Shown: positions 34,187-43,648, numbered from the stretch's first letter. The stretch is DNA of 47,960 bases from Wenzhouxiangella sediminis (GCF_003410055.1 NZ_QUZK01000023.1:1-47960); one strand, 5' to 3'. Notes: generated by a model from the sequence alone, not told the origin. Program-made: numbers and translations.

Positions 34187-36346
34187 ATGAGCGCGCCGCC
34201 CCAGACGGTGGCGCGCGTGGCGGTTCCGGTTCCGCTGCCGCGCCTGTTCGACTACCTGCCTGTTCCCGACCAGCAACTACCTCCCCCGGGTAGCCGCGTT
34301 CTCGTCCCCTTCGGCCGGCGACGGCTCGTCGGCCTGGTCATCGAGCACGGCGAACCCGAAGGGCAGGCGCCGAAGGGGCTGCGGCCGATCGAGCGGGTGC
34401 TCGATGAGGCCCTTATCGACACCGAGTTGCTCGAGTTGATCGGCTGGTGTGCCCGCTACTATGTCTTTCCGCCGGGCGAGGCGGTCAACCTGCTGCTTCC
34501 CGGAGCGCTGCGACGCAGCCGCGAGTTCCGGGCGCCGCCGCCCGCTGCCTTCGAGTTGACCGAAGCGGGTCGCCAGGCCGACCTGGCCCGCGCGCCGCGC
34601 CAGGTGGAAGTGCGTGAACTCCTGCTCGAAGGGCCCCTGACGCGCGAGGAGCTGATGACGCGCAGCGGCGCCGGCGCCGAGGTGCTGCGGCGCATGAGCG
34701 AAGGCGGCCTGCTGCGATCACTCGAGCGGCCGCCGCCCCCGCCGCCAAACGCGGGCCCGCGGCTCAATGCCGAGCAGCGGTCGGCCCTGGCCGCCGTCCT
34801 CCGCGCCCGGCGTCGTTTCGAAGCCTTCCTGCTTGCCGGCGTGACGGGTTCGGGCAAGACCGAGGTCTACCTGCAGGCCGCCCGCCGCGTGCTCGCCGCC
34901 GGGCGGCAGGTGCTGATCCTGGCGCCCGAGATCGGCCTCACGCCCCAGCTCGTCCGCCGCATCGAATCGAGGCTGGGCGAGCCGGCTTACCTCTACCACT
35001 CCGGACTGAGCGAGGGCGAACGACTGGCCTGCTGGCAGGCCGCCCGATCGGGCAGGGCGCGCGTGGTCGTGGGCACGCGTTCGGCCGTGTTCCTGCCGCT
35101 CGCCCGGCCGGGCATGTTCATCGTCGACGAAGAACACGACGCCTCGTTCAAGCAGGGCGACGGCGCCCGCTATCACGGCCGCGACGTCGCCGTCCTGCGG
35201 GCGCGTTCGGCGCGGGTTCCGGTGGTGCTCGGCTCGGCGACGCCTTCTCTCGAGAGCCTGTTCAACGTCGAGCAGGATCGCTACCGGATGCTGCGCCTGT
35301 CGCAGCGTGCCGGCGAGGCCCGCCAGCCGCGCTGGCGCATCGTCGACCAGCGCGGATCGCGGAGCAGCCTGTCGCCGGAACTCGTCGAAGCGATGGGTCG
35401 CCACCTGGGCGAGGGCGGGCAGGTACTGATCTACCGGAACCGGCGCGGCTATGCGCCCGTGCTGATGTGTTCGGAATGCGGCTGGCAGGCCGACTGCCAG
35501 CGGTGCAGCGCGCACATGACCTTCCACCAGGCCGTCCACAGCCTGCAATGCCACCATTGCGGCAGCCAGCGGCCCGAGCCCAGGCGTTGCCCGGATTGCG
35601 GATCACCCGCGCTGGTTGCGCTGGGCGCCGGCACCGAGCGCCTGGAAGAGGAGGTTGCCGAGCGTTTTCCCGACGTGCCCGTGCATCGCGTCGATCGAGA
35701 CGCCATGGGCGGCAAGCACCAATTCCGCCGATTGCTCGAGCGGGTTGGCCAGGGTGAGCCCTGCGTGCTGGTGGGAACGCAGATGCTGGCCAAGGGGCAC
35801 CACCTGCCCGGTGTCACGCTGGCGGCCGTTCTCGACGTTGACCAGGCCCTGTTCAGTGCCGACTTTCGCTCACCCGAAAGGCTGGGGCAGACCGTGGCGC
35901 AGGTGGCGGGCCGGGCCGGGCGCGGCGACCGCGGGGGGGAATTCCTGTTATTGACCCGGCACCCTGAGCATCCGTTGCTCGAGTCGTTGGGGCGGGGGGA
36001 TTACCTCTCCTACGCGGCCCCCCTTCTGGAAGAGCGACGGCAGGCCCGGTTGCCGCCGGCCAGTGCACTGGCCCTGCTGCGCGCCGAGGCGCACGATGCC
36101 CAGCCGGCGCGCCGCTTTCTGGCCGATGCGGCCGGTCTGCTGGGCGGTCGGGAAATCGAAACGATCGGACCGCTGCCGGCCATCCTGACGCGACGCAGCG
36201 GCTACTGGCGCTTCCAGTTGTGGCTGCAGTGCGACAGCCGCGCTGTGCTGTCCAATCACATCAGCGCGCGCCTGGCGGCAATTCACGAGCTGAAGAGCGC
36301 TCGCCGCGTGCGCTGGCACGTGGACGTCGATCCACTCGATCTCTAG
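34187..36346 (+). CDS. priA: primosomal replication helicase PriA
   Basis: A 719-residue 3'-5' helicase that restarts stalled replication forks. The N-terminal DNA-binding part covers ~1-200. Walker A is GSGKT at 221-225, and the DEEH box is at 314-317. Eight cysteines binding two zincs lie in the region CSECGWQADCQRC to CPDCGS (~428-475). C-terminal helicase motifs (GTQMLAKGHHLPGVT, QVAGRAGRG) are intact. Length fits E. coli PriA (732). It lies 48 bp after prc and may have its own promoter. Confidence 0.96.
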   Translation: MSAPPQTVARVAVPVPLPRLFDYLPVPDQQLPPPGSRVLVPFGRRRLVGLVIEHGEPEGQAPKGLRPIERVLDEALIDTELLELIGWCARYYVFPPGEAVNLLLPGALRRSREFRAPPPAAFELTEAGRQADLARAPRQVEVRELLLEGPLTREELMTRSGAGAEVLRRMSEGGLLRSLERPPPPPPNAGPRLNAEQRSALAAVLRARRRFEAFLLAGVTGSGKTEVYLQAARRVLAAGRQVLILAPEIGLTPQLVRRIESRLGEPAYLYHSGLSEGERLACWQAARSGRARVVVGTRSAVFLPLARPGMFIVDEEHDASFKQGDGARYHGRDVAVLRARSARVPVVLGSATPSLESLFNVEQDRYRMLRLSQRAGEARQPRWRIVDQRGSRSSLSPELVEAMGRHLGEGGQVLIYRNRRGYAPVLMCSECGWQADCQRCSAHMTFHQAVHSLQCHHCGSQRPEPRRCPDCGSPALVALGAGTERLEEEVAERFPDVPVHRVDRDAMGGKHQFRRLLERVGQGEPCVLVGTQMLAKGHHLPGVTLAAVLDVDQALFSADFRSPERLGQTVAQVAGRAGRGDRGGEFLLLTRHPEHPLLESLGRGDYLSYAAPLLEERRQARLPPASALALLRAEAHDAQPARRFLADAAGLLGGREIETIGPLPAILTRRSGYWRFQLWLQCDSRAVLSNHISARLAAIHELKSARRVRWHVDVDPLDL

Positions 36347-36422
36347 ATTCGGCGGCGCAATAAGGCTCCTGAACGCCGCTCGGGGCGTCGAGCAAGCCTT
36401 GCGTCCGACTTCGGCTGGTCCG

Positions 36423-36623
36423 TCAGCCTTCTTCGTCGGTTGTTCGGTTCCGGCGAGGCGGGTTGACCCACTGCACGTCGACGCCGGACAGCCGGGCCTG
36501 GCTTTCGACGGCCCCGACGTAATCCTTGTCGACTTCGGTGGGCGCGCGCTTTTCGGAAACGCTGGCGCAGGCGGAAACGGCGAGGGCCGCGGTGACGATG
36601 AGCAGAAGAGTGAGTGTCCTCAT
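36423..36623 (-). CDS. small lipoprotein, function unknown
   Basis: A 66-residue predicted lipoprotein: the leader ends in VSAC with Cys19 lipidated. The mature part is polar with no recognisable domain and ends in an Arg-rich then acidic tail (PPRRNRTTDEEG). The ATG at 36623 follows GGGAGG at ideal spacing; the longer frame from 36653 is not supported. A perfect TTGACA on the minus strand at 36668-36673 may be its -35, though no good -10 was found at 16-18 bp. A Lys/Ala-type wall lipoprotein role is possible but unsupported. Confidence 0.75.
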   Translation of the reverse strand: MRTLTLLLIVTAALAVSACASVSEKRAPTEVDKDYVGAVESQARLSGVDVQWVNPPRRNRTTDEEG

Positions 36624-36775
36624 CTCAAACCTCCCGTGCGGGTGGACTTTCACAATACATCAGACCTTGTCAAGGGCGCCAGTGTTCCCCGGACCCCTGT
36701 CAGCCTTGCATTTGCCGGCGTGATCCGTGACAATACCCGGCTATTTTCGTCAGATCGACCCAGGAACCGAGTGCC

Positions 36776-37027
36776 ATGAAATCCGAAATCCATCCCGAGT
36801 ACCGCGAAGTGGTGTTCCAGGACCTGTCCAGCGACCTCGTCTTCAAGACCCGCTCGACCGTCCAGACCAAGGAAACCATCGAGTGGGAAGACGGCAACGA
36901 GTACCCGCTGGTCAAGGTGGAAGTCTCGAGCAAGTCGCACCCCTTCTATACCGGCAAGCACAAGATCATGGATTCCGGCGGCCGCGTCGACCGCTTCAAG
37001 CAGCGCTACGGCAAGGGCAAGAAGTAA
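36776..37027 (+). CDS. rpmE2: 50S ribosomal protein L31 type B
   Basis: An 83-residue ribosomal protein of the zinc-independent (C-minus) L31 type. It lacks the CxxC pairs of type A and has the family sequence [12 protein letters not shown] and SHPFYTGKH. In many bacteria the type B gene is induced when zinc is short, under Zur; no clear Zur box was seen upstream. A weak promoter (TTGCAT 17 bp before GACAAT at 36729-36734) may serve it. It is closed by a strong terminator at 37065-37099. Confidence 0.95.
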   Translation: MKSEIHPEYREVVFQDLSSDLVFKTRSTVQTKETIEWEDGNEYPLVKVEVSSKSHPFYTGKHKIMDSGGRVDRFKQRYGKGKK

Positions 37028-37064
37028 GCCACAGCCGCGCCGCCACGGCGCGCTGAATCCCGCG

Positions 37065-37099
37065 AAAGCCACCGGCCGCCCCGCGCGGCCGGTGGCTTT
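37065..37099 (+). terminator. rho-independent terminator after rpmE2
   Basis: A perfect 14-bp stem AAAGCCACCGGCCG/CGGCCGGTGGCTTT with a 7-nt loop, 38 bp after the L31 stop. The stem's own A and T ends supply the T run, so it could work in both directions. Confidence 0.92.
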
Positions 37100-37143
37100 C
37101 TGCGTTCCTGGAGGCGGTCCGACCGCTGATCTGGATTCCGGCC

Positions 37144-37152
37144 CCGCTCGTC
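37144..37152 (+). promoter_or_regulatory. possible AlgR-type site before the minor pilin operon
   Basis: CCGCTCGTC matches the core of the Pseudomonas AlgR site (CCGTTCGTC) at 8 of 9 positions, 74 bp before the fimT start. It is worth noting because an AlgZ/FimS-like kinase gene lies just beyond the operon. No confident -10/-35 pair was found between this site and fimT. Confidence 0.3.
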
Positions 37153-37225
37153 GCCTGGCCCTTTCCCCGCCTGTTGCGCGGCAGTAATGTAGCCCTGAGT
37201 CAAAGCAATCGGGGCGCGCGCTGTC

Positions 37226-37759
37226 GTGAACTCAAGATCCCAACGCGGTTTCACCATTCTGGAACTGCTGATCACAATCGCATTGCTGGCGATCCTGTTA
37301 TCGGTAGCGGTGCCCAGTTTCCTGAGTGCCATCCAGAACAGCCGGATGACCGCCAGCGCGAACGACCTGGTTACGGCCTTCCAGCTGGCGCGCTCGGAAG
37401 CGCTCAAGCGCAAGCGGCCCATCTCGGTCTGCTCGAGTTCCGACGGCGCCACCTGCGGCGGCAGCTGGGAACAAGGCTGGATCGTCGTGATCGACGACGA
37501 AGATGCCGCGGGCGAGGCGACGGTATCCGAAGAAGAGGTTCTGCGCGTGTGGGGTTCGCTCGGCGGCGGTGCAACCATTGCCGGCGATGACGCCGCCGAT
37601 TTCGTGCGCTACCTGCCCGACGGCCAGATCGACATCGCGCCGGGGGTCACACCGCCCGAGTACGAAATGCGCATCCCGGATTGCACCGGCGACAAGCAGC
37701 GCAACATTTCCATCGGCCGCACCGGCCGCGCCAGTGCCGAAAGAGTGGAGTGCAGTTGA
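37226..37759 (+). CDS. fimT: minor pseudopilin FimT/FimU (GspH-type)
   Basis: A 177-residue type IV minor pilin. The prepilin peptidase site is RG|FTILELL, with Glu at +5, followed by the ~25-residue hydrophobic helix. The C-terminal GspH-like domain contains paired cysteines (C-x8-C near ISVCSSSDGATC) and a terminal pair. The start is a GTG at 37226, giving a short six- to seven-residue leader. It heads the minor pilin operon, in the position of Pseudomonas fimU. Together with PilV, W and X it should prime pilus assembly. Confidence 0.9.
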   Translation: MNSRSQRGFTILELLITIALLAILLSVAVPSFLSAIQNSRMTASANDLVTAFQLARSEALKRKRPISVCSSSDGATCGGSWEQGWIVVIDDEDAAGEATVSEEEVLRVWGSLGGGATIAGDDAADFVRYLPDGQIDIAPGVTPPEYEMRIPDCTGDKQRNISIGRTGRASAERVECS

Positions 37760-37761
37760 TC

Positions 37762-38172
37762 ATGGGTCATCGCAGGCATCAATTCCCGGCCCGCCAGGGC
37801 GGCACCAGCATGATCGAGGTGCTGGTCACGATTCTCGTCATGTCCGTGGGCCTGCTGGGTCTCGCCGCTCTCCAGGGTTTTTCCCTCCAGGCCGGACAGA
37901 GCGCCTACTACCGCACCCAGGCAACCAACCTGGCTTATGAAGTGACCGACTTCGCACGAGTCAACCGTTCTGCGGCGATCGACTCCTGCAGTCTGCCCGT
38001 TCTTGAGTCCTGGGACAATTTCGTCGAGACCCAGCTGCCCGGCGGTGAATTGGCAATCCAGTTCACGAACTGTGATGCCGGTCAGATCACCGTCACCGTT
38101 ACCTGGGACGAAGCGCGCATCGAAGACGCGGTCAGCGACGGGGAATCCCTCGTCATGACGACGCGCATCTGA
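37762..38172 (+). CDS. pilV: type IV pilus minor pilin PilV
   Basis: A 136-residue minor pilin with leader GHRRHQFPARQGG and cleavage before TSMIEVLVTILVMSVGLLGLA, the typical PilV helix with Glu at +5 in the processed form. The ATG follows the fimT stop by two bases. Two central cysteines (DSCSL, TNCDAG) could pair. It is shorter than Pseudomonas PilV (~185). Confidence 0.9.
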   Translation: MGHRRHQFPARQGGTSMIEVLVTILVMSVGLLGLAALQGFSLQAGQSAYYRTQATNLAYEVTDFARVNRSAAIDSCSLPVLESWDNFVETQLPGGELAIQFTNCDAGQITVTVTWDEARIEDAVSDGESLVMTTRI

Positions 38173-38190
38173 TTCGGGAGCCAAGCATCC

Positions 38191-39357
38191 ATGACACCTT
38201 TTCGCACCATAAGAAACCGCCAGCGAGGCCTGAGCCTGATCGAGCTCATGATTGCCATGGTTCTCGGCCTGCTGGTTGTCGGAGCCATTCTCCAGTTGTT
38301 CATCGGTAGCCGCGCCACGCAGATGTCCAACGAGGCGCTTGCAAGAGTCCAGGAGAACGGCCGCTTCAGCATAGAATTGCTCAAGCGCGAGTTTCGCGAG
38401 GTGGGCACCCATGGGTTCTGTGCCGCCGACATGGAGATTCGTAATCACCTTCGATCCGATTGCGACAACTACGTCAATTCCATCTACAACCCCAACCGGG
38501 CCTTCGTGGGTTGGGAATACGCCAGTACCGGCCGGGGTGAGGCCTACACGCTTGACGAAGCCGACATCGAACCGGCCAGCGGCAGCGCCTCCAGCTGGCA
38601 GTCGGCCGACGGCGCCGGCACCATCGACCTGCCGGATATCCTCGACGGCGAAGTCGTACCGGGCAGCGATGTGGTCGTTGTTCGCCAGCCGGTCGTGATC
38701 CCCGGCTTGACCGCAGACGGCAACCAGCCCGCCAACGCAAACGCCATCACCCTTAATAATCCCAATACCCTGGCCAAGAATGAAATCGTGCTGATCACCA
38801 ACTGCACGACCGGTGCCGACCTCTTCCAGAATCGTTCGAATGGCAACGCCAGCGCCGTTTCCGCTGGGTCGGGTAATTGCGCCAGTCCGGGCCCCGGCAA
38901 CCAGAATGGCCTGGATTGGAGTACTGCTTATGACGAGAGCATGCAGATGTTCCGAATCCGCGTCCTCGCCTACTACATCGGCTATAACGCCGACACGCAG
39001 GAACCGGGATTGTATCGGGCGAATCTCAGCGAAGGTACGGATAGCATCGTTACAGAAGAGCTGGTCCAGGGTGTAGAGACCATGCAGGTTCTCTACGGCT
39101 ACAGCCTGCCGGTGGAGCAGGGAGGCGACGGACAGACAGTCGATTTCTGGCTGCCGGCCGACGAGGTGCCCGACTGGCAGTTTGTCATCGGCGTTCGCTT
39201 GAGTATGCTGATGCGCTCGCCCGACACCATGGCGGATGGTCAGGTGCAAAGAACTTTCGACCTTGCCAGCACGCAGTTCACGCACCCTGAAGACGGGCGC
39301 CTGCGTCAGCCGTTTTTCGCGTCGATCAGCTTGCGCAACCGTCAGATCGTGATGTGA
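38191..39357 (+). CDS. pilW: type IV pilus assembly protein PilW
   Basis: A 388-residue large minor pilin. Cleavage is expected in RQRG|LSLIELMIAMVLGLLVVG. The family-typical GRFSIELLKREFREVGTHGFC and C-terminal RLSMLMRSPDT/FASISLRNRQ are present. The middle holds a variable Asn/Ser-rich region. It is 18 bp after pilV, and its stop overlaps a GTG that could also start pilX. Confidence 0.93.
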   Translation: MTPFRTIRNRQRGLSLIELMIAMVLGLLVVGAILQLFIGSRATQMSNEALARVQENGRFSIELLKREFREVGTHGFCAADMEIRNHLRSDCDNYVNSIYNPNRAFVGWEYASTGRGEAYTLDEADIEPASGSASSWQSADGAGTIDLPDILDGEVVPGSDVVVVRQPVVIPGLTADGNQPANANAITLNNPNTLAKNEIVLITNCTTGADLFQNRSNGNASAVSAGSGNCASPGPGNQNGLDWSTAYDESMQMFRIRVLAYYIGYNADTQEPGLYRANLSEGTDSIVTEELVQGVETMQVLYGYSLPVEQGGDGQTVDFWLPADEVPDWQFVIGVRLSMLMRSPDTMADGQVQRTFDLASTQFTHPEDGRLRQPFFASISLRNRQIVM

Positions 39358-39365
39358 GGCCGGAA

Positions 39366-39899
39366 ATGACTGTAAACATGCCTTCCATGAAAAAACAATC
39401 CGGCGCCACGCTGTTCATCGGCCTGATGTTCCTTCTCCTGTTGACCATCATCGGCCTGAGTTCCAGCAACACGGCCATCATGCAAGAGCGGATGGCGGGC
39501 AACGTCGCCGATTCCAATATTGCCTTCCAGGAGGCCGAGCGAACCCTGCGCGAAATCGAGGATCGCCTGACCCAGTACGTTATGGGCGGATCGGGCGGCC
39601 TCGGCTACGTGCCGCCGACCTGGGAAGAGACGGGGCTCAACCGAAATGATTGCACCATGTCCGGCTACAACTGGGATAACCCGGGGTGGCGCGACGCGCC
39701 CAATACCGACGGTGAATTCCTGGTGGTAGATCTGAGCGACTATACGGTTGGAGAAACGCCTTACGGCTCGAGCTGCCGCCCGGTTTCAGAGGCCGACATG
39801 AATACGGCCGGTGAATACTTTCTCGTGGTCGCGAGAGCCGTCAGCCCGACGGGTACTTCCGAATCCATCGTACAGAGCATTTTCTTCTGGCCGCAGTGA
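39366..39899 (+). CDS. pilX: type IV pilus assembly protein PilX
   Basis: A PilX-type minor pilin with leader MTVNMPSMKKQSG and hydrophobic helix ATLFIGLMFLLLLTIIGLSSSN, then the family segment NTAIMQERMAGNVADSNIAFQEAERTL. In PilX proteins the +5 Glu is usually missing, and it is here. The ATG at 39366 was chosen; a GTG at 39354 overlapping the pilW stop would add four residues, and ATGs at 39378 and 39387 would shorten the leader. It is followed at once by pilY1. Confidence 0.9.
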   Translation: MTVNMPSMKKQSGATLFIGLMFLLLLTIIGLSSSNTAIMQERMAGNVADSNIAFQEAERTLREIEDRLTQYVMGGSGGLGYVPPTWEETGLNRNDCTMSGYNWDNPGWRDAPNTDGEFLVVDLSDYTVGETPYGSSCRPVSEADMNTAGEYFLVVARAVSPTGTSESIVQSIFFWPQ

Positions 39900-39920
39900 T
39901 TGCGGCCGCAGGAGCAAGCA

Positions 39921-42900
39921 ATGATGATTAACAAGATCAAGATTCTGGTTCTGACCGTGGTGATCGCCGGCTCGGTCGGCGTTTCGAATTCCGCTCAGGC
40001 CACCCTGAATATCTCGGATTCGCCGATGTTCGTCGCCGTTTCGATTGACCCCAATATCAAGTTCCTCCTTGACGATTCCGGGTCAATGAGGTTTGGCTTC
40101 ATGCCTGGAGAGCTGGACCGGGTCTTTGCGTCAGGTTCTTCCCTGGTTGACGACCTGATACGCAACTGCTCCGATGAGGAGTGGGAGGGGAGAGACTATG
40201 AAATGTGTGCCATTGGTGCTGATGGCAGAGAGTTGGCCTTTCTTGTCTCGAGTTATCTGAACAAGATCTATTTTGATCCCGACACCAGGTATGTGCCCCC
40301 AATTAAGCCCAATGGCGATCGCTATCCGGATATGAAGTTTGACGATGCAAGGCTGAATGGCTACGGAGCCGGGGATTGCTCTGACTTTCGGGTTAGGTGC
40401 GTGGACCTCAATAGCAACTATCGGGCGGTCATGGATGACTATTATTATGGCAATCAATCCAATGAGGGGTTTGCGGTCAGCCCGTATGGAAGAGCGGGAG
40501 CAGCTTTCTATTACCGATACAATCCTCGATTGAATGGTTGTGACCATGCGTTTGATAACGACTGCTATGAGTATGTGAATGTCAGCACGCAAAGCAAGGA
40601 GGTGCAGCAAAATTTTGCTAACTGGTTCTCCTATTACCGAACACGCATGATGGTGGCCAAGGTCGGCGTTAGTCAGGCCTTTCATGAGCAATCTACCCGA
40701 ATGCGGGTTGGTTATGGGTTAATTAACTCCCAGAATGACTACTCGGGCGTTCGTTCGTTCAGTGACGAGCACAGAGTTGCGTTCTTCGATTGGCTTGATG
40801 ATCAGGATGGGACTGTCAACGGGAGCACTCCGCTCCGCACAGCGCTGGAGGAAGCGGGTGAATACTTCGAAACGGCAGAGCCTTGGCGAGAAGACCCCGA
40901 AGATAATACTTCCCGACTTCTAAGTTGTCGCCAAAGCTACTCGATTCTGATGACTGACGGTTACTGGAGTGGTGGTGATCCGAGCGTCGCCGACGAAGAC
41001 GGTGATGGTGAGTCGAAGACGCTTGCCGATGTAGCCTACAAGTACTACGACACGGATCTTCGGGACGATATCGACAACAACGTGCCCACGTCTGAGGAAG
41101 ACCAGAATCAGCGCCAGCATATGGTGACTTTCGGTGTCGGTCTCGGGGTGACGGGTACGATCCAGGATACGGAGGCTGCTTTTGCGTGGCCGCCCGAAGA
41201 CGATCGCTGGCCCGATCCGGACGACGGCGATCCGGAGAAGATCGATGATCTCTTGCATGCGGCGGTCAACAGCAAGGGGGGCTTCTTTAGTGCGGCTGAC
41301 CCGGTCGAGTTTGCGCGGGAGCTGTCCGCGATCCTCTCAGAAGTGGTGGCCCGTGCGAATGCCACCACCAGTGTCGCTGTCAGTGCCACACGCCTGACGA
41401 CGGAGTCGTTGGTCTATGCTGCGGCATTCGATAGTGCCGACTGGAGTGGCGAACTGTTTGCGTTGAACGCCGAAGATGGTTCGGTGGAGAGCCTGGCGAC
41501 CGAGCAGCTCGAGTCTCAGGGAGCCAATGGACGCAAGATTTTCTCCTACGATCCCGTAGAAGAAGAAGGCCTTGTTTTCGACACCACAGCCGCTGACGCG
41601 CTCCGCTCGCGCCTGACCTGGAGTGCGCCGGAAGGCGAGGCCTGGACTGCCGAGAATATCATCAACTACATTCGCGGAAACGACACGCCGGACGGCGATC
41701 ATCCCGAGGCTTTCCGTGAGCGTAGCGTCATGCTCGGCGACATCGTCAATTCTCGCCCGTTCTTCTCCGGCTCAGGCAACGAAGGCTGGGGTCGACTGGA
41801 CCAGGATTACCTCGACTACATCGACGGCCACAAGAACGATCCTGACCGGTGCGACGAAGTCGAAGGCGCCTGCGATTATGCCCGTGAAGACACCCTGTTC
41901 ATCGGCGCCAATGACGGCATGCTGCATGCCTTCGATGCGGAAACGCTCGAGGAGCTTTTCGCTTACGTGCCGTCCACTGTTCACCACAAGCTTCATGAGC
42001 TTGCCGACCCCGAGTACAGTCACAAGTTCTTCGTCGACGGACAGATCGCCGTGGCCGACGCCAAGATCGGCGGTAGCTGGGGCACCTATCTCGTCGGTAC
42101 ACTCGGTGCCGGCGGGCGCGGTGTGTTTGCGCTCGATGTCACCGATCCTGAGAGCTTCTCCCAGGACGATGTTCTGTGGGAGTTCCAGGATTTCGACCTG
42201 GGTTACACGTTCGGCGAGCCCATCATTACGCGAATCGGTGACGAGGACTCCGGTAAATGGGTGGCGGTATTCGGAAACGGCTACAACTCAGGAAGCGAGC
42301 AGGCGCGTCTCTTCGTGGTTGATCTCGAGAATGGTCCTGGAGAGAACGGCGAAGGCGTCATGGAGATTGAGCTTGGTGATTATGGTGACAACGGCCTGTC
42401 CGGTGTTGTCGGCTGGCGCGATCCGGCGACCAGAACGCATCTCAGCCGCGTCTATGCCGGTGACCTGAAGGGCAACATGTGGCGTATCGATTTCGACGGC
42501 ACCACGGCTTCCGTGCCATACGAGGACGGCCTGTTCACCGATCCGGATGGACGCGCCATCACATCGACGCCCAATGTTGCGGCTCACCCGAGCGGCGGCT
42601 TGATGGTTTACTTCGGTACCGGGAAGCTGATCGAAGATAGTGATCGCCTGGAAACCGAAATGGACCGCTTCTACGCCGTCCGCGATCTGGGTGAACCCGT
42701 CAGCAACAATTTCAACGGTAACGGTGCACTGGCCGAAGTCGAGATCGCGGTGGCTGAGACCGAGGACGGCGAGCCGCCCATGCGCACCCTTGAAAGCGGC
42801 GGTGTTTCCCAGAACGGCTGGTACATGGACCTTGCCGTGAGCGACAGCTCCAATGGCGAACGCACGCTCGCCAAGCCCCGTGTGGTCTTCGGGACGGTCA

Positions 42901-43289
42901 TCATTTCCACGTATCAGCCGGTCGAGGACCCGTGTACTCCGGGTGGCATTCAGCGAACCTACGCGATGGATGCACTTTCCGGTAACGGTGCGTTGCCGTA
43001 TTGCAGCAATTGTGGTGCAATCGAAGTCGGTGCAGGCGCGCCGTTCTCACCGCCGGTGGCCATCAAGCAGCGCCAGCCCGGAGAAGTGGGTGACGTGACC
43101 TTCCCGGGTAACAGCGATCCATCGGATCCGTCCGATCCGGACGACTTCCCCGGCGCGCCGCCTGCCAACGGCGGAGAGCCTCAGGGTTGGTGTTCGGAAT
43201 TTGGTATCCCGCCACTGTTTGAAGGCGGCTCGTTCCTTCCGCTGGGAACCATCTGCGAAGGCCGACAGGTGTGGCGGCAGGTCAAGTGA
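39921..43289 (+). CDS. pilY1: type IV pilus tip adhesin/assembly factor PilY1
   Basis: A ~1122-residue secreted protein carried at the pilus tip. A signal peptide ends at SAQA. A von Willebrand A-like region follows, with the MIDAS start DDSGSM near residue 55 and an acidic DEDGDG loop. The C-terminal half is the PilY1 beta-propeller (GANDGMLHAFDAETLEE, VGTLGAGGRGVFALDV). GGAG six nt upstream supports the ATG at 39921, with a second ATG right after. Base composition changes inside the gene: hand counts of 60-bp lines at 40561 and 40681 give 43% GC, against 70% at 42061. The N-terminal part looks exchanged or fast-evolving. Confidence 0.94.
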   Translation: MMINKIKILVLTVVIAGSVGVSNSAQATLNISDSPMFVAVSIDPNIKFLLDDSGSMRFGFMPGELDRVFASGSSLVDDLIRNCSDEEWEGRDYEMCAIGADGRELAFLVSSYLNKIYFDPDTRYVPPIKPNGDRYPDMKFDDARLNGYGAGDCSDFRVRCVDLNSNYRAVMDDYYYGNQSNEGFAVSPYGRAGAAFYYRYNPRLNGCDHAFDNDCYEYVNVSTQSKEVQQNFANWFSYYRTRMMVAKVGVSQAFHEQSTRMRVGYGLINSQNDYSGVRSFSDEHRVAFFDWLDDQDGTVNGSTPLRTALEEAGEYFETAEPWREDPEDNTSRLLSCRQSYSILMTDGYWSGGDPSVADEDGDGESKTLADVAYKYYDTDLRDDIDNNVPTSEEDQNQRQHMVTFGVGLGVTGTIQDTEAAFAWPPEDDRWPDPDDGDPEKIDDLLHAAVNSKGGFFSAADPVEFARELSAILSEVVARANATTSVAVSATRLTTESLVYAAAFDSADWSGELFALNAEDGSVESLATEQLESQGANGRKIFSYDPVEEEGLVFDTTAADALRSRLTWSAPEGEAWTAENIINYIRGNDTPDGDHPEAFRERSVMLGDIVNSRPFFSGSGNEGWGRLDQDYLDYIDGHKNDPDRCDEVEGACDYAREDTLFIGANDGMLHAFDAETLEELFAYVPSTVHHKLHELADPEYSHKFFVDGQIAVADAKIGGSWGTYLVGTLGAGGRGVFALDVTDPESFSQDDVLWEFQDFDLGYTFGEPIITRIGDEDSGKWVAVFGNGYNSGSEQARLFVVDLENGPGENGEGVMEIELGDYGDNGLSGVVGWRDPATRTHLSRVYAGDLKGNMWRIDFDGTTASVPYEDGLFTDPDGRAITSTPNVAAHPSGGLMVYFGTGKLIEDSDRLETEMDRFYAVRDLGEPVSNNFNGNGALAEVEIAVAETEDGEPPMRTLESGGVSQNGWYMDLAVSDSSNGERTLAKPRVVFGTVIISTYQPVEDPCTPGGIQRTYAMDALSGNGALPYCSNCGAIEVGAGAPFSPPVAIKQRQPGEVGDVTFPGNSDPSDPSDPDDFPGAPPANGGEPQGWCSEFGIPPLFEGGSFLPLGTICEGRQVWRQVK

Positions 43290-43324
43290 GGCGTTGCGAC
43301 GTCGGTAAAAACGAGGATTCTGCA

Positions 43325-43648
43325 ATGAAGATTGTGACCAGAGTGGGAATGTTTCTGCTCCCTGCGTTGATTGCATTGAGTGCGGTCGCCCAGGCGCCTG
43401 GGGATTTTCCGGATCGTCCCAAGGGAACGCAAGAGATAATGATGATCGAGAGTGTGGATCTGGCTCGGGGTACCGTGACGCTCAGCGGAGAGGCTTACCG
43501 CCTTCCCGAGGGATTCCGCTCTGATTACGAATCTGCACGTCGGGAAGGGCGTGGTGGGCATTCAGACTGGTTGAAGGCGGGTGCCCGGGTCATTGTCCGT
43601 AGCGACGGAGATACCATCATCTCGATATCTCCGCAGGAGGCGCGATAA
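43325..43648 (+). CDS. small exported protein in the PilY2 position
   Basis: A 107-residue protein with a signal peptide (MKIVTRVGMFLLPALIALSAVAQ). The mature part (~84 residues) looks like a small beta domain: ESVDLARGTVTLSGEAYRLP, then an Arg/Gly-rich linker and VRSDGDTIISISP. In Pseudomonas the gene between pilY1 and pilE is pilY2, of similar length and character, so this is its positional counterpart. Sequence similarity could not be tested. Its TAA overlaps the ATG of pilE by one base. Function is unknown beyond an assumed role in pilus assembly. Confidence 0.8.
   Translation: MKIVTRVGMFLLPALIALSAVAQAPGDFPDRPKGTQEIMMIESVDLARGTVTLSGEAYRLPEGFRSDYESARREGRGGHSDWLKAGARVIVRSDGDTIISISPQEAR

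Noticed and set aside
36668-36673. Perfect TTGACA as a promoter of the small lipoprotein
   Set aside because: No acceptable -10 hexamer lies 16-18 bp away; the only TATTGT is 10 bp away. It is left as a note rather than a feature.
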